Source: UBA9732 sp963649615 (GTDB lineage Bacteria > Spirochaetota > Spirochaetia > Sphaerochaetales > Sphaerochaetaceae). From it: 25,494 nt of DNA. The translations under genes and the position numbers were made by a program. This document shows, piece by piece, positions 14,700-23,577 of this stretch. The stretch is from NCBI GenBank assembly GCA_963649615.1, contig CAVJIN010000021.1:1-25494 (forward strand), given 5' to 3'. The stretch's first letter is position 1, and each line of letters begins with the position of its first letter. The notes beneath the pieces were generated by a model. It saw only the letters and a program-made list of their open reading frames with translations, was not told where the DNA came from and searched no databases.

Positions 14700-15767
14700 T
14701 TAATCAAACAAAGTTCCTTGAATATCTTGTGCCCTGAACACATTACTTGCAGTCATCTTATCTTCAAGCCCTAATAACTCATAGGCCTTAGCAGTAACCA
14801 TTCGGCCTCTTGGAGTACGCTTTAAATAACCCTTTTGTATAAGATAAGGCTCGTAAAAATCTTCTAGTGACTCAATAGCTTCACCAACAGAAATACAAAG
14901 AGTATCGGCTCCAACAGGACCTCCGCCATAGAACTCAATTATAGTACGCAAAATATTGCGGTCTTGATCTTCAAGCCCATTTAAATCTATACCAAGATTC
15001 TTAATGCTTTTATATACAACTTCAGGAGTTATAACACCATTAGATGTAACTTCAGCAAAATCTCTGAACCTTCTGAGTAGTCTATTTGCAATTCTTGGAG
15101 TTCCCCTAGAACATTTAGCCAAAAGTCCAACAGCTTCATCTTCAATAGGAACATTAATGATTGAAGCACTTCTTTTAATAATTTGACCAAGTTCTTCTTC
15201 GTTATAGAACTCAATACGACAATTAATACCAAATCTCGTTTGAAGTGGAGAGCTTACCATACCAGCCTTAGTAGTAGCACCAATTAACGTAAAATGAGGA
15301 ATTGGAATTCTCATAGTTCGTGCACTTGGCCCCTGCCCTATAACCCAGTCAATCTCAAAATCTTCCATGGCAATATATAGCATCTCTTCCAAAGCAGGCT
15401 TTAATCTATGAATCTCATCAATAAAAAAGACCGAGTTTTCTGTCACGTTAGTAAGAATGCCAGCAAGGTCTTTTGGCTTATCCAAGGCAGGAGCACTAGT
15501 CATCCTAATCTCTGAGCCCATTTCATTGGCAACAATAGATGCCAATGTAGTCTTTCCAAGACCTGGAGGTCCAATTAAGAAAACGTGATCCAAGGCTTCA
15601 CCTCTCTCACGAGCAGCCCTAATAAAAACACTAAGATTTTCTTTAATCTTTTTCTGCCCTTGAAAGTCAGCTAAAAGTTTTGGTCTAAGAATATTTTCTT
15701 GAGCATCAGCATCCTGATAACCGGTTGCAACAACAGAAGTACTTTGCAAGAAATCAACGTCGTCCAT
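14700..15767 (-). CDS. ruvB: Holliday junction branch migration ATPase RuvB
   Basis: The 355-residue AAA+ motor drives branch migration of Holliday junctions with RuvA. Walker A GPPGLGKTT, Walker B VFFIDEIHRL, sensor-1 region IGATTKAGMVSSPLQTRFG and the C-terminal winged-helix part ending KGYLKRTPRGRMVT are all present, and the length is normal. ATG 15767 is preceded by GGAGG. It lies 21 bases after ruvA and before queA. Confidence 0.98.
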   Translation of the reverse strand: MDDVDFLQSTSVVATGYQDADAQENILRPKLLADFQGQKKIKENLSVFIRAARERGEALDHVFLIGPPGLGKTTLASIVANEMGSEIRMTSAPALDKPKDLAGILTNVTENSVFFIDEIHRLKPALEEMLYIAMEDFEIDWVIGQGPSARTMRIPIPHFTLIGATTKAGMVSSPLQTRFGINCRIEFYNEEELGQIIKRSASIINVPIEDEAVGLLAKCSRGTPRIANRLLRRFRDFAEVTSNGVITPEVVYKSIKNLGIDLNGLEDQDRNILRTIIEFYGGGPVGADTLCISVGEAIESLEDFYEPYLIQKGYLKRTPRGRMVTAKAYELLGLEDKMTASNVFRAQDIQGTLFD

Positions 15768-15788
15768 TTAGACCTCCACAACACACAA

Positions 15789-16418
15789 CTATGACAAAGC
15801 CACAATAGCCTTTCTAAATAACCACTCTTCAACAGCACTATTTTCATGTGAAGAAACAAACTCTTCATTGTCTTTGAGAAGCTTTGCAACACAATCAAGA
15901 ACTTTTTTCTTGTCATAACCCATCTCAACAAGGGCATCAATGATATCCTGGTATTTCTTAGAATTACCACTAACAACATTCTGAGGTTTTGATGCCTCTT
16001 CTGTAAAGACCAACGTATCACGTAGAGCAAGAATAATCTTTTGAGAGGTTTTAGCCCCTAAACCTGGAATTTTTGAAAGGAATGACAAGTCATTTTGGTC
16101 TAAGGCTCTAATAAAATCATGAACACGAACACCAGAGAGAATCTTCATAGCCTGTTTAGGTCCAATTCCGTTAACTTTAATCAACTCAAGAAATAATCTA
16201 CGCTCTTCTTCATCCAAGAAACCAAAAAGAGTCATTCCGTCTTCTCTATGCTGTAGCCAAGTAAGAACCCTAACATTGTTGCGTTCCGAACCTTGAAGAT
16301 TAGAAAGTTTTGTAGCTGTTTGAGAAGAAATAACAAGCTCAAACTCAACACTTCCACCAAGAATAATTGCCGTTTGTGCACTAGCATAAACCAACTGCCC
16401 AATGACTGCGTTAATCAT
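15789..16418 (-). CDS. ruvA: Holliday junction DNA-binding subunit RuvA
   Basis: The 209-residue protein binds four-way junctions as a tetramer and recruits RuvB. The N-terminal OB-fold, two helix-hairpin-helix motifs (LIKVNGIGPKQAMKIL and LSKIPGLGAKTSQKII) and a C-terminal domain III rich in Lys/Glu (KKYQDIIDALVEMGYDKKKV) are in the expected order. Its ATG overlaps the ruvC stop by four bases (ATGA), so the two are translationally coupled. Confidence 0.97.
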   Translation of the reverse strand: MINAVIGQLVYASAQTAIILGGSVEFELVISSQTATKLSNLQGSERNNVRVLTWLQHREDGMTLFGFLDEEERRLFLELIKVNGIGPKQAMKILSGVRVHDFIRALDQNDLSFLSKIPGLGAKTSQKIILALRDTLVFTEEASKPQNVVSGNSKKYQDIIDALVEMGYDKKKVLDCVAKLLKDNEEFVSSHENSAVEEWLFRKAIVALS

Positions 16419-16912
16419 TTAACTATTCCAAGCCTCCCTTGTGTTGTACTTGTATTACCCCAGCACACAGCGGCAGCCAAAGCATCTGCAGCATGATCTG
16501 GTCTAGGGATTTTATCCAACCCCAGTAAAATCCTGCACATCTCCTGAACTTGCTTCTTTTCAGCCCGGCCGTAACCTGTAATTGCTATCTTAATTTGAAG
16601 CGGCGTAAACATGGTAACAGGAATGTTAAGTTGATGCATTCTATAAGCAACAGAACCAATCACCTTAGCAACCCCAATTGCCGATACCTCATTTTTAGCA
16701 AAGTAAATATCTTCAATAGAAACATGAGTAGCCTGATACTTTTGAACAATCTCGCCAAGAGAATCTGCAATTAAAGATATTCTATCTTCCAGCTTTGCCT
16801 TTGGATCTGTGTTAACCACTCCAAAACAAACAGGCCGGAACTTCTGGCCGACAAAATCGACTACGCCCCAGCCTGTATTTGCAAGACCTGGATCAATGCC
16901 CAGTATAATCAT
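16415..16912 (-). CDS. ruvC: Holliday junction resolvase RuvC
   Basis: The 165-residue RNase H-fold endonuclease cuts Holliday junctions. Catalytic residues visible are Asp7 (LGIDPGLANTG), Glu67 (VSIEDIYF) and the pair His140/Asp143 (PDHAADALAAA). A His in the third position is the variant known from Thermus RuvC, whereas E. coli has Asp. It begins eight bases after yebC and overlaps ruvA by four bases. Confidence 0.97.
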   Translation of the reverse strand: MIILGIDPGLANTGWGVVDFVGQKFRPVCFGVVNTDPKAKLEDRISLIADSLGEIVQKYQATHVSIEDIYFAKNEVSAIGVAKVIGSVAYRMHQLNIPVTMFTPLQIKIAITGYGRAEKKQVQEMCRILLGLDKIPRPDHAADALAAAVCWGNTSTTQGRLGIVK

Positions 16913-16920
16913 AATTCTTC

Positions 16921-17661
16921 TTACTCTTCGTAGAAATCATCAGGAAGATCAAGGTTTGTAGAAACCTGTTGAACATCATCAAGATCTTCAAGTCTTTCAA
17001 CAATGTTCATAACCTTCTGAGCTTTCTCCTTGTCCAAAGAAACTGTATTGTCTGCAATCTTATTGATATCAGCACTTTCTTGTTCAAAACCAGCAGCTTG
17101 CATAGCCTCAAGAACAGCACCAAAATCAGATGGAGCGGTTGTCACTTCAATTGTTCCATCTTCATTAACAACGTCCTCTGCACCATTTTCCAAGGCAGCT
17201 GTAAAAATCTCATCTTCTGTATACTTATTTGCATCATAAGTAATTACACCCTTTGTCTGGAACATGTAAGAAACACAACCAGAAGAACCAAGGGAACCAC
17301 CAAGCTTTGTAAGTGTGCTCCTGACATCAGCAGCAGTTCTGTTTTTATTATCTGTCAAGGTATCAATAATTATGGCTACTCCACCAGGTGCATATCCCTC
17401 ATAAGTAAGTTCCATAAAAACGGTGTTACCCATTTCGCCTGAACCTTTCTTAATTGCCCTTTCAATGTTGTCTTTAGGCATGTTTTCTGCACGTGCCTTA
17501 AGAATGGCGGTTCTGAGTGCGGCATTTGTATCTGGATCTGCGCCACCCATCTTTGCCGCGACGCTAATTTCCTTGATCAGCTTTGTAAACTTCTGTCCAC
17601 GCTTCTGGTCAGCAATGCCTTTCTTGTGTTTGATTGTAGCCCATTTACTATGACCTGACAT
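16921..17661 (-). CDS. yebC: YebC/TACO1-family protein
   Basis: The 246-residue protein has the conserved start MSGHSKWATIKHKKGIADQK, then TKLIKEI, KARAENMPKDNIERAIKKG and the acidic C-terminal part. The family is described both as a DNA-binding regulator and as a ribosome-associated factor helping translation of proline-rich stretches; the sequence does not decide between these. Location next to ruvCAB is common in bacteria. AGAGGT precedes the ATG. The gap to the upstream hemW is 38 bases, consistent with one operon. Confidence 0.96.
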   Translation of the reverse strand: MSGHSKWATIKHKKGIADQKRGQKFTKLIKEISVAAKMGGADPDTNAALRTAILKARAENMPKDNIERAIKKGSGEMGNTVFMELTYEGYAPGGVAIIIDTLTDNKNRTAADVRSTLTKLGGSLGSSGCVSYMFQTKGVITYDANKYTEDEIFTAALENGAEDVVNEDGTIEVTTAPSDFGAVLEAMQAAGFEQESADINKIADNTVSLDKEKAQKVMNIVERLEDLDDVQQVSTNLDLPDDFYEE

Positions 17662-17699
17662 ATTTACCTCTTATAACTGTTGAGAATAACAGAGAAAAT

Positions 17700-18875
17700 C
17701 TAACACATCTGCAGTAATATTTCAATTACCTTCTGTGCAATGTAGTCTGCAATCATCAAGCCATCATCAGTAGGCACAAGATGTTCCCCACAACGCACAA
17801 AATTTTCAATCTCGTAGCCCGTAAGCCCCACTTTTAAAGCATCAACAATCCCAAAATCACGTGCAATGCGCCCCAAATCAAGGCCACCCTTATACCTAAG
17901 ACCCATCAGCACCAACTCTTCCAAGGCCTCTTCACGGCTCAGGTTCTCCACCTCACAACAAGAAAAATTCTCCCCTTTCACGTACTTTAATACCGATTTT
18001 TCTACGCTATACCTTGTAAAATTACCATCTTTTTGAGCAGTAGAAGCAGCACCCGGACCAAGACCTAGATAAGGTTTATAGTCCCAATATCTGCAATTAT
18101 GAAGCCCTCTCATGCCATTTTTAGCAAAATTTGAAACCTCATAATGTTCAAAGCCCTTGGTCTCAAGACAAGCCCAAAGTTCCTTTAAGATATCATATTG
18201 CTCATCTTCATCAGGCAAAGTTGGTCTTTTTTTAAACAAAGGCGTTCCTTCTTCAAGTGTTAATGCATAAAGACTCAAATGGTTTGAAGGAAAATTAGAA
18301 GTGAGTTTCTCTACATCCTCAATAGCATTATGCCAAGGGCCAAGACAAGTAATTAAATCATAACTTAATTCACACCCAGTTAAAGAATTAAGTTTTTGAG
18401 ATAGCTCTAAACCCTTGTAAGTTTGTGACAAAGTTGCATTTCTACCAAGAAAATTTAAAGCCCTCTCCGATAGACTTTGAATGCCCAAAGAAAGCCTATT
18501 TATAAGACCATTAAAAGGACCATCTAAACTTAACATCTCATCATTTAAGCTGTCAGGATTCATTTCAACAGTAAATTCCTTTGGCCTGCCGTTTTTACAA
18601 ACAAGTTTTGCAATAGCCTCTAGGTTTTTCAGCCCAATGCATGCAGGATTTCCACCCCCTATATAAGCAGTTTCAAAAGCTCTCCCATTTAGGTTCTCAA
18701 CTACTGTCTCAAGCTCACCTAAAAGCCGTTTAACATATAGAGTTTTTAGGTCAGAATCATAGCCTGAAACTGAATAAAAGGCACAATAATTACACTTAGA
18801 GTCGCAAAACGGGACATGAATATATAAAGATAGAGGCTCTTTAAAATCAAACGAATTTACATCCAATAAGCTCAT
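17700..18875 (-). CDS. hemW: Radical SAM protein HemW/HemN-like
   Basis: The 391-residue cytoplasmic protein has the radical-SAM cluster motif CDSKCNYC (Cys24, Cys28, Cys31) preceded by LYIHVPF, as in HemW, a heme chaperone often misannotated as coproporphyrinogen III oxidase. SAM-binding GGG is present, but as GGGNP rather than the usual GGGTP. SLGIQSL, YDLI and the C-terminal HemN_C-like segment (LVLMGLRYKGGLDLGRI) follow. Its ATG overlaps the lepB stop (ATGA), so the two are coupled. True coproporphyrinogen dehydrogenase activity is unlikely from length and motif. Confidence 0.88.
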   Translation of the reverse strand: MSLLDVNSFDFKEPLSLYIHVPFCDSKCNYCAFYSVSGYDSDLKTLYVKRLLGELETVVENLNGRAFETAYIGGGNPACIGLKNLEAIAKLVCKNGRPKEFTVEMNPDSLNDEMLSLDGPFNGLINRLSLGIQSLSERALNFLGRNATLSQTYKGLELSQKLNSLTGCELSYDLITCLGPWHNAIEDVEKLTSNFPSNHLSLYALTLEEGTPLFKKRPTLPDEDEQYDILKELWACLETKGFEHYEVSNFAKNGMRGLHNCRYWDYKPYLGLGPGAASTAQKDGNFTRYSVEKSVLKYVKGENFSCCEVENLSREEALEELVLMGLRYKGGLDLGRIARDFGIVDALKVGLTGYEIENFVRCGEHLVPTDDGLMIADYIAQKVIEILLQMC

Positions 18876-19870
18876 TTACCAACAAGAGAGCCAATTCTAT
18901 TTAAAGGCCAAATTCTAGTAGAAACATAGCCGTTAATACTATCAATTGGAACAGGACCAAAGTATCTGCCGTCACTTGAGTTATCCCTATTATCACCCAA
19001 AGGAAGTACATAGCCTTCTGGCACATACATACCAACTTCAAGCTTTGCCCATTCACTTCTTGCATCATCATCTGTAGGGTTTGCCATCATAAGACCAATA
19101 GCAACACTCTTGTTGTAACCATACTGGTCAGTAAAAGATGCATTCTCATCAATAGAATTTTGATCTTCAAGAAGATGCTTTGGCATTTGACTGGTAGAAA
19201 CACCACCGTTGTACAAGCCATTTAGACGACCAAGGGCGTTATAACCAACATAGGTATCCTTATCAATGGTTCTATGAGGGGCAGTGCTTAAACCATTTTC
19301 TTCTCTAAATGAGGACTCAAGAACATATTCTCCGGTTCCAGAAGCCTTTATATAAGCATTGCCATCTCTAAAAGTTATAGTGTCACCAGCAACTCCGGCC
19401 GTACGCTTAACTAAAAGTTTTTCCCTCACATTTCCATTTTCATCTACATCAATATTCACCAATGATAGAGTTCCCATGTAAAGAACAGTACTCAACAAGC
19501 TAAACAAAGAACCTTTACTCTCGTATTGAGGATTATAGAATGTAATAATTTCATCCCTATCCGGAAGCCTTGAATTCAAAATTTTTGGACCTTCTGGGTA
19601 CAACTCAAGACCATATGTAAGTTTTGAAACCATAACCCTGTCCCCCACCAACAAAGTATCCAGCATGGAAGGAGAAGGAATAATAAAGAACTGAAACAAA
19701 AATTGGTTGATTAAAAGGACAACAACAACAGCAAAAACAATTGCATCCAACCAATCAAGAATTTCAGTCCACAGCGTACGTTTTTTATTTTTTTTTGCCT
19801 GTCTTATGGCTTTTCTTTTAGTTAAATAACGCTCTGTCCAATTCTGAACACCGTCAAAAAATGCATTCAT
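18872..19870 (-). CDS. lepB: Signal peptidase I
   Basis: The 332-residue inner-membrane protease removes Sec signal peptides. A Lys/Arg-rich N-terminus precedes one membrane segment (about 43-63), then the catalytic Ser68 in IPSPSML and the general base Lys155 in LLVKRTAGVAGD, with LGDNRDNSSDGRYFGPV near the end. Insertions of some 60-80 residues between motifs make it longer than Gram-positive types. The ATG at 19870 has no Shine-Dalgarno and lies one base from the predicted transcription start, so the mRNA may be leaderless. It is the first gene of the lepB-hemW-yebC-ruv-queA group. Confidence 0.95.
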   Translation of the reverse strand: MNAFFDGVQNWTERYLTKRKAIRQAKKNKKRTLWTEILDWLDAIVFAVVVVLLINQFLFQFFIIPSPSMLDTLLVGDRVMVSKLTYGLELYPEGPKILNSRLPDRDEIITFYNPQYESKGSLFSLLSTVLYMGTLSLVNIDVDENGNVREKLLVKRTAGVAGDTITFRDGNAYIKASGTGEYVLESSFREENGLSTAPHRTIDKDTYVGYNALGRLNGLYNGGVSTSQMPKHLLEDQNSIDENASFTDQYGYNKSVAIGLMMANPTDDDARSEWAKLEVGMYVPEGYVLPLGDNRDNSSDGRYFGPVPIDSINGYVSTRIWPLNRIGSLVGK

Positions 19871-19877
19871 GCAATTA

Positions 19878-19906
19878 AGTATATTAACAAAGCATTAAGT
19901 TGACAA
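19878..19906 (-). promoter_or_regulatory. Promoter of the lepB operon
   Basis: On the minus strand, TTGTCA (19906-19901), a 17-base spacer and TATACT (19883-19878). Start is expected near 19871, adjacent to the lepB ATG at 19870. The same bases give TTGACA at 19900-19905 on the plus strand for the divergent gene. Confidence 0.7.
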
Positions 19907-19928
19907 TAACGTACAATAAAGTTAGGTT
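19900..19928 (+). promoter_or_regulatory. Possible promoter of the PEGA/FGE-like gene
   Basis: A perfect -35 TTGACA (19900-19905) is followed 17 bases later by TAGGTT (19923-19928), a poor -10. TACAAT at 19912-19917 is a better -10 but has no matching -35 at the right distance. The -35 overlaps that of lepB on the other strand. Confidence 0.4.
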
Positions 19929-19934
19929 TAAGGC

Positions 19935-21365
19935 ATGAAAAAAAAGAAAGAACTTCCACAGGTAGAACCTGTCAAAATAAAACCTCTATTTGGAATGAAA
20001 CCAGGGCTTTGGTTAACAATAGCTTATGCCCTTGCAATTCTATTAATCCTTTTCTTGGTAGGAGTACTTCCAGATATCATTGACGGCTCAAAACGAGTTA
20101 CATTCACTAGTGCAGCCTACAATGCAGCAGTGTACATAGATGGCGAATATGTAGGAGGAACCCCCTTTACTAGAAAGGTTTCAAGTGGCACTCACAATGT
20201 CCTATACAAGGTCAATGACCATGAAATTGATAGCTTCACCATTAAAATAGGACATCCTTGGTTCTTTAACTGGCTCTTTCCCAGAAAGCAAAATGTCTCA
20301 AGTTCAGCCACCCTCACAGAAGAAGCCTTTACTGCTTTATCAAAAGAATTACTTGAGGATGCAAACTCTTATTCAGCCATCTTAGAATACGATGATGTTC
20401 ATAGGTATGCACCAATTTATACCTCATATGCCAAGAGCATAAAAGGCTCTACTTTTGAGAGTCAGACTCAAGCCTTTGAAACGGCCCTACTATTTATAAC
20501 AACTCAAGAAATGTATGAGGATGCAAAAGAAGCCCTTGAAATTTTAGGATTAAATCTTTCTTTGGATGCTTCAAAATTGTTTGAAAACACAACATCCACA
20601 ACCGTTGGTATAGCACACCAAGAAAATCAACTTATCACAGCAAAGACCACAGCTCTTGATGCTGGACTCTTTAAGATTGACGGCTTCACAATTCCAGTAG
20701 TTAGTTTCTCAAACGGAAATGAAGTTGAACTCTCCTACCCTGAGGTCAAGCAAGCAGGGCAAGAAATAACTACTGAAAGCTTCAATGTTTCTAGCATTTG
20801 CATTACAGAAAACATGTGGGCTTATTTTGTAAACGAAAATCCAGACTGGAGTATTTCTAACAAGGAAAACCTTATATCACAAGGCCTTGTTGATGACTAC
20901 TATCTAGATGGCGTAACCCTTTCAATGACAGTAGCTTCAAACCGTCCAGTAAGAAATATCAGTTGGTATGCAGCCCAAGCTTTCTGTACTTGGCTTAGTA
21001 GTAAAACAGGCAAAAATGTAACGCTTCCTACAGAAAATCAATGGATTGCTGCAACGCTCTCAGATACCGAGGGAGGCTTTCAGAAATCTCTCATGCCAAG
21101 TATTAGCCAAACTTGTCCAAGTGCAATGTTAGGTGGGCTTTGGGAGTTCACTTGTACCCCATATGTACCTCTTTCTCGTTTAATATCGGGCCAAGAAAGT
21201 GAAAGGGCATGTCAAGTTGTCTCTGACCTTGATGTTCAGGTGTCAATGGTTGTGAAAGGTGGCTCATACGTAAATGTTGCAAGTGAAATTGATGCCTACA
21301 GCGTGGGAACCACCTACAGAAGCCTTTGTAGCGATTACATGGGCTTTAGAATTGTATGGAACTAA
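19935..21365 (+). CDS. Membrane-anchored PEGA-domain protein with FGE/sulfatase-modifying-like domain
   Basis: The 476-residue protein has a basic N-terminus, one membrane segment (about 24-46), a PEGA domain (about 53-105; AAVYIDGEYVGGTPFTRKVSSG), a middle helical region, and a C-terminal formylglycine-generating-enzyme fold (about 265-476). The fold is marked by ENMWAYFVNENPDW, PVRNISWYAAQAFCTWLSS, LPTENQWIAA and the terminal GFRIVWN. Most of it should face the periplasm. The domain arrangement is common in spirochaetes. Sulfatase maturation should not be assumed because the usual Cys pair was not recognised. It lies one base upstream of smpB. A weak TAAGG sits too close to the ATG to be a good ribosome-binding site. 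Confidence 0.8.
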   Translation: MKKKKELPQVEPVKIKPLFGMKPGLWLTIAYALAILLILFLVGVLPDIIDGSKRVTFTSAAYNAAVYIDGEYVGGTPFTRKVSSGTHNVLYKVNDHEIDSFTIKIGHPWFFNWLFPRKQNVSSSATLTEEAFTALSKELLEDANSYSAILEYDDVHRYAPIYTSYAKSIKGSTFESQTQAFETALLFITTQEMYEDAKEALEILGLNLSLDASKLFENTTSTTVGIAHQENQLITAKTTALDAGLFKIDGFTIPVVSFSNGNEVELSYPEVKQAGQEITTESFNVSSICITENMWAYFVNENPDWSISNKENLISQGLVDDYYLDGVTLSMTVASNRPVRNISWYAAQAFCTWLSSKTGKNVTLPTENQWIAATLSDTEGGFQKSLMPSISQTCPSAMLGGLWEFTCTPYVPLSRLISGQESERACQVVSDLDVQVSMVVKGGSYVNVASEIDAYSVGTTYRSLCSDYMGFRIVWN

Positions 21366-21366
21366 G

Positions 21367-21837
21367 ATGGAAAACACAAAAAAAGAAATAAAAACCTTGC
21401 AGGTCAATAAAAAGGCCTACTTTAACTACTCTGTATTAGAAGACTTAGAGGCAGGAATCTCTCTTGCTGGAACTGAAGTAAAATCCCTTAGAGCGGGCAA
21501 ATTTTCTTTTGTTGACTCATATATAAAAATTGATAACGGCGAACTTTGGCTAATTGGCTTTACGATCCAGCCTTATGACAAGGGCTCAATCTTCAACCAT
21601 ACCCCGGAGCGCAATAGGCGCCTTCTTGTTCACAAACAAGAAATCAAACGCCTTAAGCGCAAGGTAGAAGAAAAAGGCCTAACCCTTATTCCTACAAAAG
21701 TTTATCTCAAAGGCAATCTTGTAAAAGTTCAGGTTTCTTTGTGCAAAGGAAAAGCCCTCCACGACAAACGTGATGCCATTAAGGAACGCGATCTTGACCG
21801 ACAAAGTAAACGCGAAGCCAAAGAGTATAAATTTTGA
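21367..21837 (+). CDS. smpB: tmRNA-binding protein SmpB
   Basis: The 156-residue basic protein binds tmRNA and delivers it to stalled ribosomes. Conserved features are KKAYFNYSVLEDLEAGISLAGTEVKSLR, the segment HTPERNRRLLVHKQEI and the Lys/Arg-rich C-terminal tail (DKRDAIKERDLDRQSKREAK). The start ATG at 21367 is one base after the preceding gene's stop and has only a weak Shine-Dalgarno, so translational coupling is likely. Its RNA partner ssrA lies in the same window at 25082-25457. It converges on the FGGY kinase gene. Confidence 0.97.
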   Translation: MENTKKEIKTLQVNKKAYFNYSVLEDLEAGISLAGTEVKSLRAGKFSFVDSYIKIDNGELWLIGFTIQPYDKGSIFNHTPERNRRLLVHKQEIKRLKRKVEEKGLTLIPTKVYLKGNLVKVQVSLCKGKALHDKRDAIKERDLDRQSKREAKEYKF

Positions 21838-21878
21838 GCTTAAATCACTGAAACTTAACTTTTAACTGCACACAATCT

Positions 21879-21989
21879 GTTTCAACTGTTTCAACTGTTT
21901 GCCAATCTGTTCTAGACGTTCTTGACGTTCCATCCGTTCTTGACGTTCCATCCGTTCTTGACGTTCCATCCGTCTCAACCGTTTAGAAC
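21879..21989. repeat. 9-bp tandem repeat at the 3' end of the FGGY kinase
   Basis: Nine-base units run in phase: GTTTCAACT twice (21879, 21888), a diverged 12-base unit (21897), then GTTCTAGAC (21909), GTTCTTGAC and GTTCCATCC alternating three times (21918-21971), GTCTCAACC (21972) and GTTTAGAAC (21981). The middle is a perfect 18-bp repeat in three copies. The last unit overlaps the kinase stop codon (21985-21983). The array fills most of the 145 bases between the smpB and kinase genes; no ordinary terminator was seen there. Confidence 0.9.
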
Positions 21990-23533
21990 TTCCTAATCCT
22001 CTTAAACAAATAGGTGTTGTTTTTCTCTATGTGTTTGTAGACACCATTATAGATTGTCATATATTTTTTGTGGTTTTCCTTGTCTGGCTTGAAAATATCT
22101 TTGTCATGCACCATGGAAGAAACAGCCTCACTATAGTCCTTGAACTCTCCAAGACATACAAAAGCTGCAAGAGAAGAGCCAATTCCAGAGGCTTCATGTG
22201 TTTGAATTCTCTTTACAGGAAGACCAAAAATATCGGCACAAATCTGTACAACGGTGTCGCATACGGACCCGCCACCAGCTATGTAGAGCTGTTTAATTTG
22301 CTGGCCCGATCTTTTTTGCATTCTAAGCATGGCGTGGTAGAGTTCAAAGTCAATACCCTCAATAATGGCCCTGTAAATGTGGTATTTGTTGTGATGGTCT
22401 GTTAAGCCCATAAGAACGCCTTTTGCAAATGGATTTCCGTTGCCAGGTGCCAAATGAGGGGTTAGAATTAAGCCATCACAGCCAAGTGGTACGCTGGCTA
22501 GGTGCTCATCAAAGATAGCTTCCACCTTAACGCCCCTTTTCTGTGCCTCAATAACCTCTTCTTGGGCGAAGTTTTTAATAAACCACGTTACAATCCAGTA
22601 TCCCCTGTAAAGCTGGTATTCACCGTTGTAATAGCCTGGCATAACAGCTGGATAGGAAGGCAAGAAAGGCTGTGGTTCAAAATAGTGCTGACTACAAAAT
22701 TGAATGGTAGAAGCCGTTCCAAGAGAAATGGCAGCCTTGTCTTCAGTGGTCACAGAAAGCCCTAATGCCTCGCAAGCCTTGTCTGTACCAGTGGATATAA
22801 GAGGAAGTCCCTTTGGCACTCCTGAACGAAAACTCGTCTCTTCATTGATATAACCAACAACTCCTGGAGAAGGAACAATGTCTACAAGTTTATCCATTGG
22901 GATGTCTGCAAGACAGCGCGAAAGACCTTTTTTCATCCAGCATCTGTTTCTGTAGTCAAAAGGAATGTGACCTACTTGGTTAGCAGCCCCATCCTTAAGC
23001 TCTCCAGTAAGCTTGTAATTAATATAAGAAGGAAGAACCACAAATTTATACGTTTTCTCCCATAACTCTGGCTCATTTTGCATTATCCAGTTACAAAAAC
23101 CATCTTTATAAATCATATGAATAGCTTCTGTCATTCCAATGGAGCCAAAAAGAGCTTTCTTCCACAGTGGGAGCTGGATCTCATTTTGAGCTCTTCGCTC
23201 ATCAAGCCAAACAATTATATTCCTAAGAGGTTTGCAATCTTTATCAAGAATTAGAACCGTATCTCTAATACATGTAATAGTTACAGCCTTCACCCTTTCA
23301 AAGTATTTTTCCTCTGGAGACTTATCAGCAAGACGCTTTAGCGAAAGGCTTGCCTCGCAAAGGCGGTCATAGTAGAAATCAGGCTCCTGCTCTGCTCTTC
23401 CAGGAATGTCTGAGTCAAGTTTAATCTTCTCGTACCTAAGTTGGTATGAAAGAACAGTCTCTCCCTTTTTGTTTACAAGTAGAGCCCTCAAGCTTTGTGT
23501 GCCTATATCAAATGTCAGAACAAGCGGATCCAT
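21983..23533 (-). CDS. FGGY-family carbohydrate kinase
   Basis: This 516-residue cytoplasmic kinase phosphorylates a sugar or polyol with ATP. The N-terminal ATPase-fold motif LTFDIGTQSLRALLV, the central STGTDKACEALG and AISLGTASTIQF, and the C-terminal LYIAGGGSVCDTVVQICADIFGLPV define the FGGY family; the full length is normal. The substrate cannot be assigned (xylulose, ribulose, glycerol or others are all possible). ATG 23533 has AGGAG about 10 bases upstream. It follows trpB by 44 bases on the same strand and may share its transcript, although the roles do not obviously connect. Its stop codon lies inside a 9-bp tandem repeat. Confidence 0.88.
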   Translation of the reverse strand: MDPLVLTFDIGTQSLRALLVNKKGETVLSYQLRYEKIKLDSDIPGRAEQEPDFYYDRLCEASLSLKRLADKSPEEKYFERVKAVTITCIRDTVLILDKDCKPLRNIIVWLDERRAQNEIQLPLWKKALFGSIGMTEAIHMIYKDGFCNWIMQNEPELWEKTYKFVVLPSYINYKLTGELKDGAANQVGHIPFDYRNRCWMKKGLSRCLADIPMDKLVDIVPSPGVVGYINEETSFRSGVPKGLPLISTGTDKACEALGLSVTTEDKAAISLGTASTIQFCSQHYFEPQPFLPSYPAVMPGYYNGEYQLYRGYWIVTWFIKNFAQEEVIEAQKRGVKVEAIFDEHLASVPLGCDGLILTPHLAPGNGNPFAKGVLMGLTDHHNKYHIYRAIIEGIDFELYHAMLRMQKRSGQQIKQLYIAGGGSVCDTVVQICADIFGLPVKRIQTHEASGIGSSLAAFVCLGEFKDYSEAVSSMVHDKDIFKPDKENHKKYMTIYNGVYKHIEKNNTYLFKRIRKF

Positions 23534-23577
23534 TCGCCTTGCTCTCCTAATGTGTGTGGATTTTCTATTCTATTGTA

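Noticed and set aside
21879..21989. CRISPR-like array
   Set aside because: Units are 9 bp with no spacers and no cas genes in the window; this is a simple tandem repeat.
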